DNA from: Anas platyrhynchos
Taxonomy: Eukaryota; Chordata; Aves; Anseriformes; Anatidae
Assembly: GCF_047663525.1 (NCBI RefSeq)
Contig: NC_092601.1
Span: forward strand, 17,011,501 to 17,075,500
DNA length: 64,000 nucleotides
Direction of reading: 5' to 3'
Shown: positions 60,601-64,000 of the stretch, in pieces
Position numbering within the stretch: position 1 is the stretch's first letter
Layout of the letters: each line of letters opens with the position of its first letter
The notes under the pieces: model-generated
Databases searched by the model: none
What the model saw: only the letters and a program-made list of their open reading frames with translations
What the model was told of the DNA's origin: nothing
Made by a program: the position numbers and the translations under genes

Positions 60601-63600
60601 CTGTTTTGAAAGGGAAGGAGAAGATCAGGTGAGTACATGGGCTTATGCAAGACCTGCTTCAGAAAGTGGAATGAGACATCAGGCTCCATGAGAGCTCTCT
60701 CGCTGGCTCATTAAACAGAAGTGAACAAAAGGCGGTGTGTTTTTGGTGTTGTTTTTTTTTTTGTACTTAATGTTAACTGTCTTAGACAGATGTTCCTTGG
60801 CAAAGCCTCTTCCCCAGCCGACTTCGGCGACTTCTTTTAAGTCTGATCCCCGCACGGCTCCGTGAAGAGAGCTGCTGCTTTGATGCTAAGTCCGGAGATT
60901 AGGAGGCTGTTTAATAGCTGAGCAGCTGCTTACGGGCGGCCGTGGCGCCGAGCCAGCCTGCTGCAAGGGAGACGCCTGGTGTGCCCAGAAATACGGGCCA
61001 CCCGGGCTGCAGGAGGCACCTGGCAGTGCATGGCACCAAACACAGCGAGATGGTGGCCCTGGGAGGGTCCTGGCTGGTCCCCAGGGCCTGGCTGAATGAT
61101 CCTCACCGAGAGGGTCCCCGGGCGCAGCACGGGAGCCGATGCCAGCACCACACTGCGCTGCAGCGGTGCTCGAGGACTGCAGGTGCAATGGGGGCTTTTT
61201 CTTTTAGCAAGGGGGCCAAAAAATCCAAAAAATCAGAATTAACCCCATCGCCATGCTGCACTGCCCGTGTTGGGGTCAATTCTTCGATGCTTGGCCTGAA
61301 AGCATCAGGGGGCGAGGGGCAGAAGGCAGCGAAAGCAGCCAGGTTTTTGCTATGGCACCGGGATTTTGGCAGTCTCCAAACCAGCCGCCAAAACCACAAA
61401 TTCCCCACCAGGTCCCAGCCTCATCTCTGCAGCGAGAAACGTGGCTGTGGCCAGCCCATCGCTTAGCATCAGCCCCCCCAAAGCGTCCTGTCTGCATCCC
61501 ATGCTTCCAGCCACCGTCTGCAAGCGTTGCCATTAATTAGGCCGCTGCTGATTGCCTTTAATTGCTGGTTACAGCTCTGTGAAGGGGACAAGAGCTGGCT
61601 GTCAGCAATAAAACGTACTTAGCTGGTCTCTGGTGGGGATAAACATCTTGCTAGCCTCGTGCGAGGGGGCCAGCCCTGTTGGGAAAAATGCCTTCAGAGC
61701 AGAGCTCGAAGCACTTGAACCCTGCAGCTTTTGGAGAGGTGCACACACTTTTCACCCTTTCCACTGCTTTTTTTTCACCGTTTCCACGTTGCTGTAAGTT
61801 TTTTCCTCATTAGGATACACGGGGCAACTTGGTCGTCTCCCCACCCCCTGCTATTACATGCTTAGTCATGTCTCCTCCTTGATTTGTATCAGAGGGAACA
61901 AATTTGCATGATTGTTTGTTGACAGCAAGACCTCTAATTGCATCATTTGGCTGCGGTGCCAGCTCTGATTTACACAGCCTGTTGCCATGAGTTAAAACAC
62001 TTCCCCTACCACCGATACACGGAGCCGTCTCGAAACAGCCAACGCTCCATTTATCTTGGGGGGAGAAATGAGGCCGCTCGGCTTGGGAAACGAGGAGCAT
62101 TTGTGTGGTTCTGCTCTCTTACGAGCCCGACCTACTTATTGAGCCACGGCTCGTTTTGTAGCAGGGTTGCTGATGAGTCAGCCAGGTAGGGTTTGTGATT
62201 TATTTATTTTTTTTTGTGGTCCTGGTAGCAGTTGAGGACTTATTTTGATAGGAAATCCATCTGCCCCCACCCCTTGCTGCAGCTCCCCATTGCCGTGGGT
62301 TTTTTTTTTTGCAAGAGCGATGCGCGTGGGCTCGTGTCTCTCCCCACCAGCACCACTGATCCTGGATGTGCTGCTTTGCTCCTGCCTCACTTTGCTGCTC
62401 GCAGCCCTTTCCTCCCCAAACTCCCCTTTTTGTGGTGAGCTTTGTCCCCGTGCATCCCCATTGGGCATCCCCCGACAGCCCCGAGCCCCTCCACTCGCTG
62501 CATGCACCGAGGGGTCGAAGCTCTGCCCACAACACATTTGGCAGACGTGTTTATTTTGACTGTGGAGCTGCCATTAGTCAAGCCCGGGATATTTGCAATA
62601 TCCTAGAAGGGAGAAAACAACAGCTCTGGCCCCAAAGCATGTTCCTAACGTCGGAGTCCTAATCGCGGGCTGTCTGGGGCGCTGCCAAGCTCGCTGACAT
62701 TACGCGGTATGTGCCCTTACAGCTGGGAATGAATCAACCCTCCGGGCTCCAGTGCCACGATATGGAGCATGATACATCACCGAGGGGGAAGAAATACGTT
62801 CTACATTTCAGGCCACGTCCAAAACCCGTCAGCAGATGCATTTCTCCTGTACCAACAGCTCAGCTGCAGCATCCCTCCCGCCCCCGGGATGTTAAATCTG
62901 GCCCCTCCGCGGGCAGCCACCCAACATCTTAAAGCCCTGTGACTCCAGCGAGGCCTCAGGAGAGCCCTAGGAACCCCCAAAAAAACTGAGAAGCCCAAGC
63001 CGAGACCAGGGGGAAGGCAAACGGCCACCAACACAGCGGGGAGGGTTGTGCCGAGCTTCCCCAGGGCCAGGCGGGTGGTGTCCTGGTGCCACTTTGCACT
63101 GCTCCAGCAATTTGTCAACAGCAATTATTTGTCACGCCTTGCTGCCCTTTATGGGAGCAGCCTTTTAACAAGAAAAAGAGGCAATCGCACTGTTGTCCTG
63201 AGATGCTTCAAGCTGCTTTTCCCCGGGACTGTGTGTTGGAAGGCCAAGCAAAGCGCACCCGGGGCGAGGCTGCTGTGTCGCGGGGGCGAAGGGGGGATTT
63301 CTGCGGCACAAACACCTCGAGGGGGCTCGGCAGAGCTTCCAGGAAATTGTTTGATGCTGGTTGAGAAAAAAAATAATAAAAATCTTATGAACTCCTTCTG
63401 GTCAAATTCCTCCTTCGGGTATGTCACACTGGGTGGCTGCGGCGTGGTGTGGGGGGGCTCCTCCTGCCCTGCTGTCCCCACGCTGTCCCCCCCTGCGGTG
63501 GCCACGGGCAGTGAGGACGTGAGGCTGGCTCTCAGGCTCCATTTCCCAGGGTTTGGACCCAATCCAGCTGCCGTGGGGCTGCAAGGAAGGCAAATGGCCT

Positions 63601-64000
63601 TGTGCAGCGATGCCTGACGGCTGCAGGGGGGGGGATCTCAAAGTGCAAAGGGAGCCATCAGCTTGGCTTATTACCAGGGGCCAGACTGGTCTGCTGCCGC
63701 AGACGTGGCTGAAAAGGGGACCATAAAGTGGTAAAAGGTTTTATTTTTCCACAGAAAGAGAAAGGTGGGTCCGTTCAGGAGTGCCCATGCAAAATATGTA
63801 GAGATAAAGACTTGTAATGCTCTACGGGCTCCCAAGGCAAGGCAGCCAGTGTTTTGTTTTTTTTTTTTTTCTCCTGGGCAAATAAATAAGATGTGATATT
63901 AAATGAAAGACACATAAAACTTCATACACAGAATAGAGTATATTGCTCATTTACTGCTAAATTGCAGCCTATTCATTTCCTCCTAAGCAGGCTATTAAGC
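60601..64000 (-). other. PEMT: PEMT intron (open at the right edge)
   Basis: At least 3.4 kb. I searched for an exon encoding the expected NPMYWGSTANYLGWAI-like segment and did not find it. AT-richer, repeat-free stretches at about 61530-61620 and 62550-62800 may be conserved noncoding elements. T-rich runs occur at 60755 and 63855. Confidence 0.65.

Noticed and set aside
60636-60660. Minus-strand CCCATGTACTC as a possible PEMT exon (resembling PMY)
   Set aside because: Only three residues match, the flanks do not fit the NPMYWGSTA context, and there are no splice sites in the right phase.

Overview
This is a piece of vertebrate nuclear genome, almost certainly from a bird. The genes are intron-split with canonical GT-AG junctions and sit next to CpG-rich promoters. 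Introns and intergenic gaps are short, and the only recognisable interspersed repeats are decayed CR1 LINE tails, the typical avian family. All gene calls come from matching spliced translations to remembered vertebrate protein families; no database search was run.

Layout, left to right: (1) the first coding exon and promoter of FLCN (folliculin), minus strand, with the rest of the gene off the left edge; (2) a complete 12-exon COPS3 (COP9 signalosome subunit 3, 423 aa), minus strand, about 6.0-16.55 kb; (3) a complete 5-exon NT5M (mitochondrial 5',3'-deoxynucleotidase, 233 aa), plus strand, 18.6-22.9 kb; (4) about 19 kb of gene-free, mostly GC-rich sequence with AT-richer islands that look like possible conserved noncoding elements; (5) a complete 2-exon MED9 (Mediator subunit 9, 126 aa), plus strand, 42.5-46.4 kb; (6) a complete 2-exon RASD1 (Dexras1 small GTPase, 278 aa), minus strand, 49.2-50.2 kb, convergent with MED9; (7) the last two coding exons of PEMT (phosphatidylethanolamine N-methyltransferase), minus strand, 59.8-60.6 kb, with the rest off the right edge.

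Order and orientation (FLCN-, COPS3-, NT5M+, MED9+, RASD1-, PEMT-) match human 17p11.2, so this is a conserved synteny block. The genes are housekeeping or signalling genes and do not form an operon-like pathway. Every exon join was checked for reading phase, and all complete genes give intact open reading frames.

I found no mobile system, CRISPR array, viral gene or evident new multi-gene system. The points most worth a second look are regulatory or structural: a palindromic CLEAR/E-box upstream of FLCN, an apparent GC-AG intron in FLCN, a cluster of RFX, ETS, MARE and CRE sites upstream of COPS3, a perfect 12-bp hairpin with a GAAA loop, a long C-rich minisatellite upstream of RASD1, a CR1 tail next to the MED9 promoter, and several candidate conserved noncoding elements.
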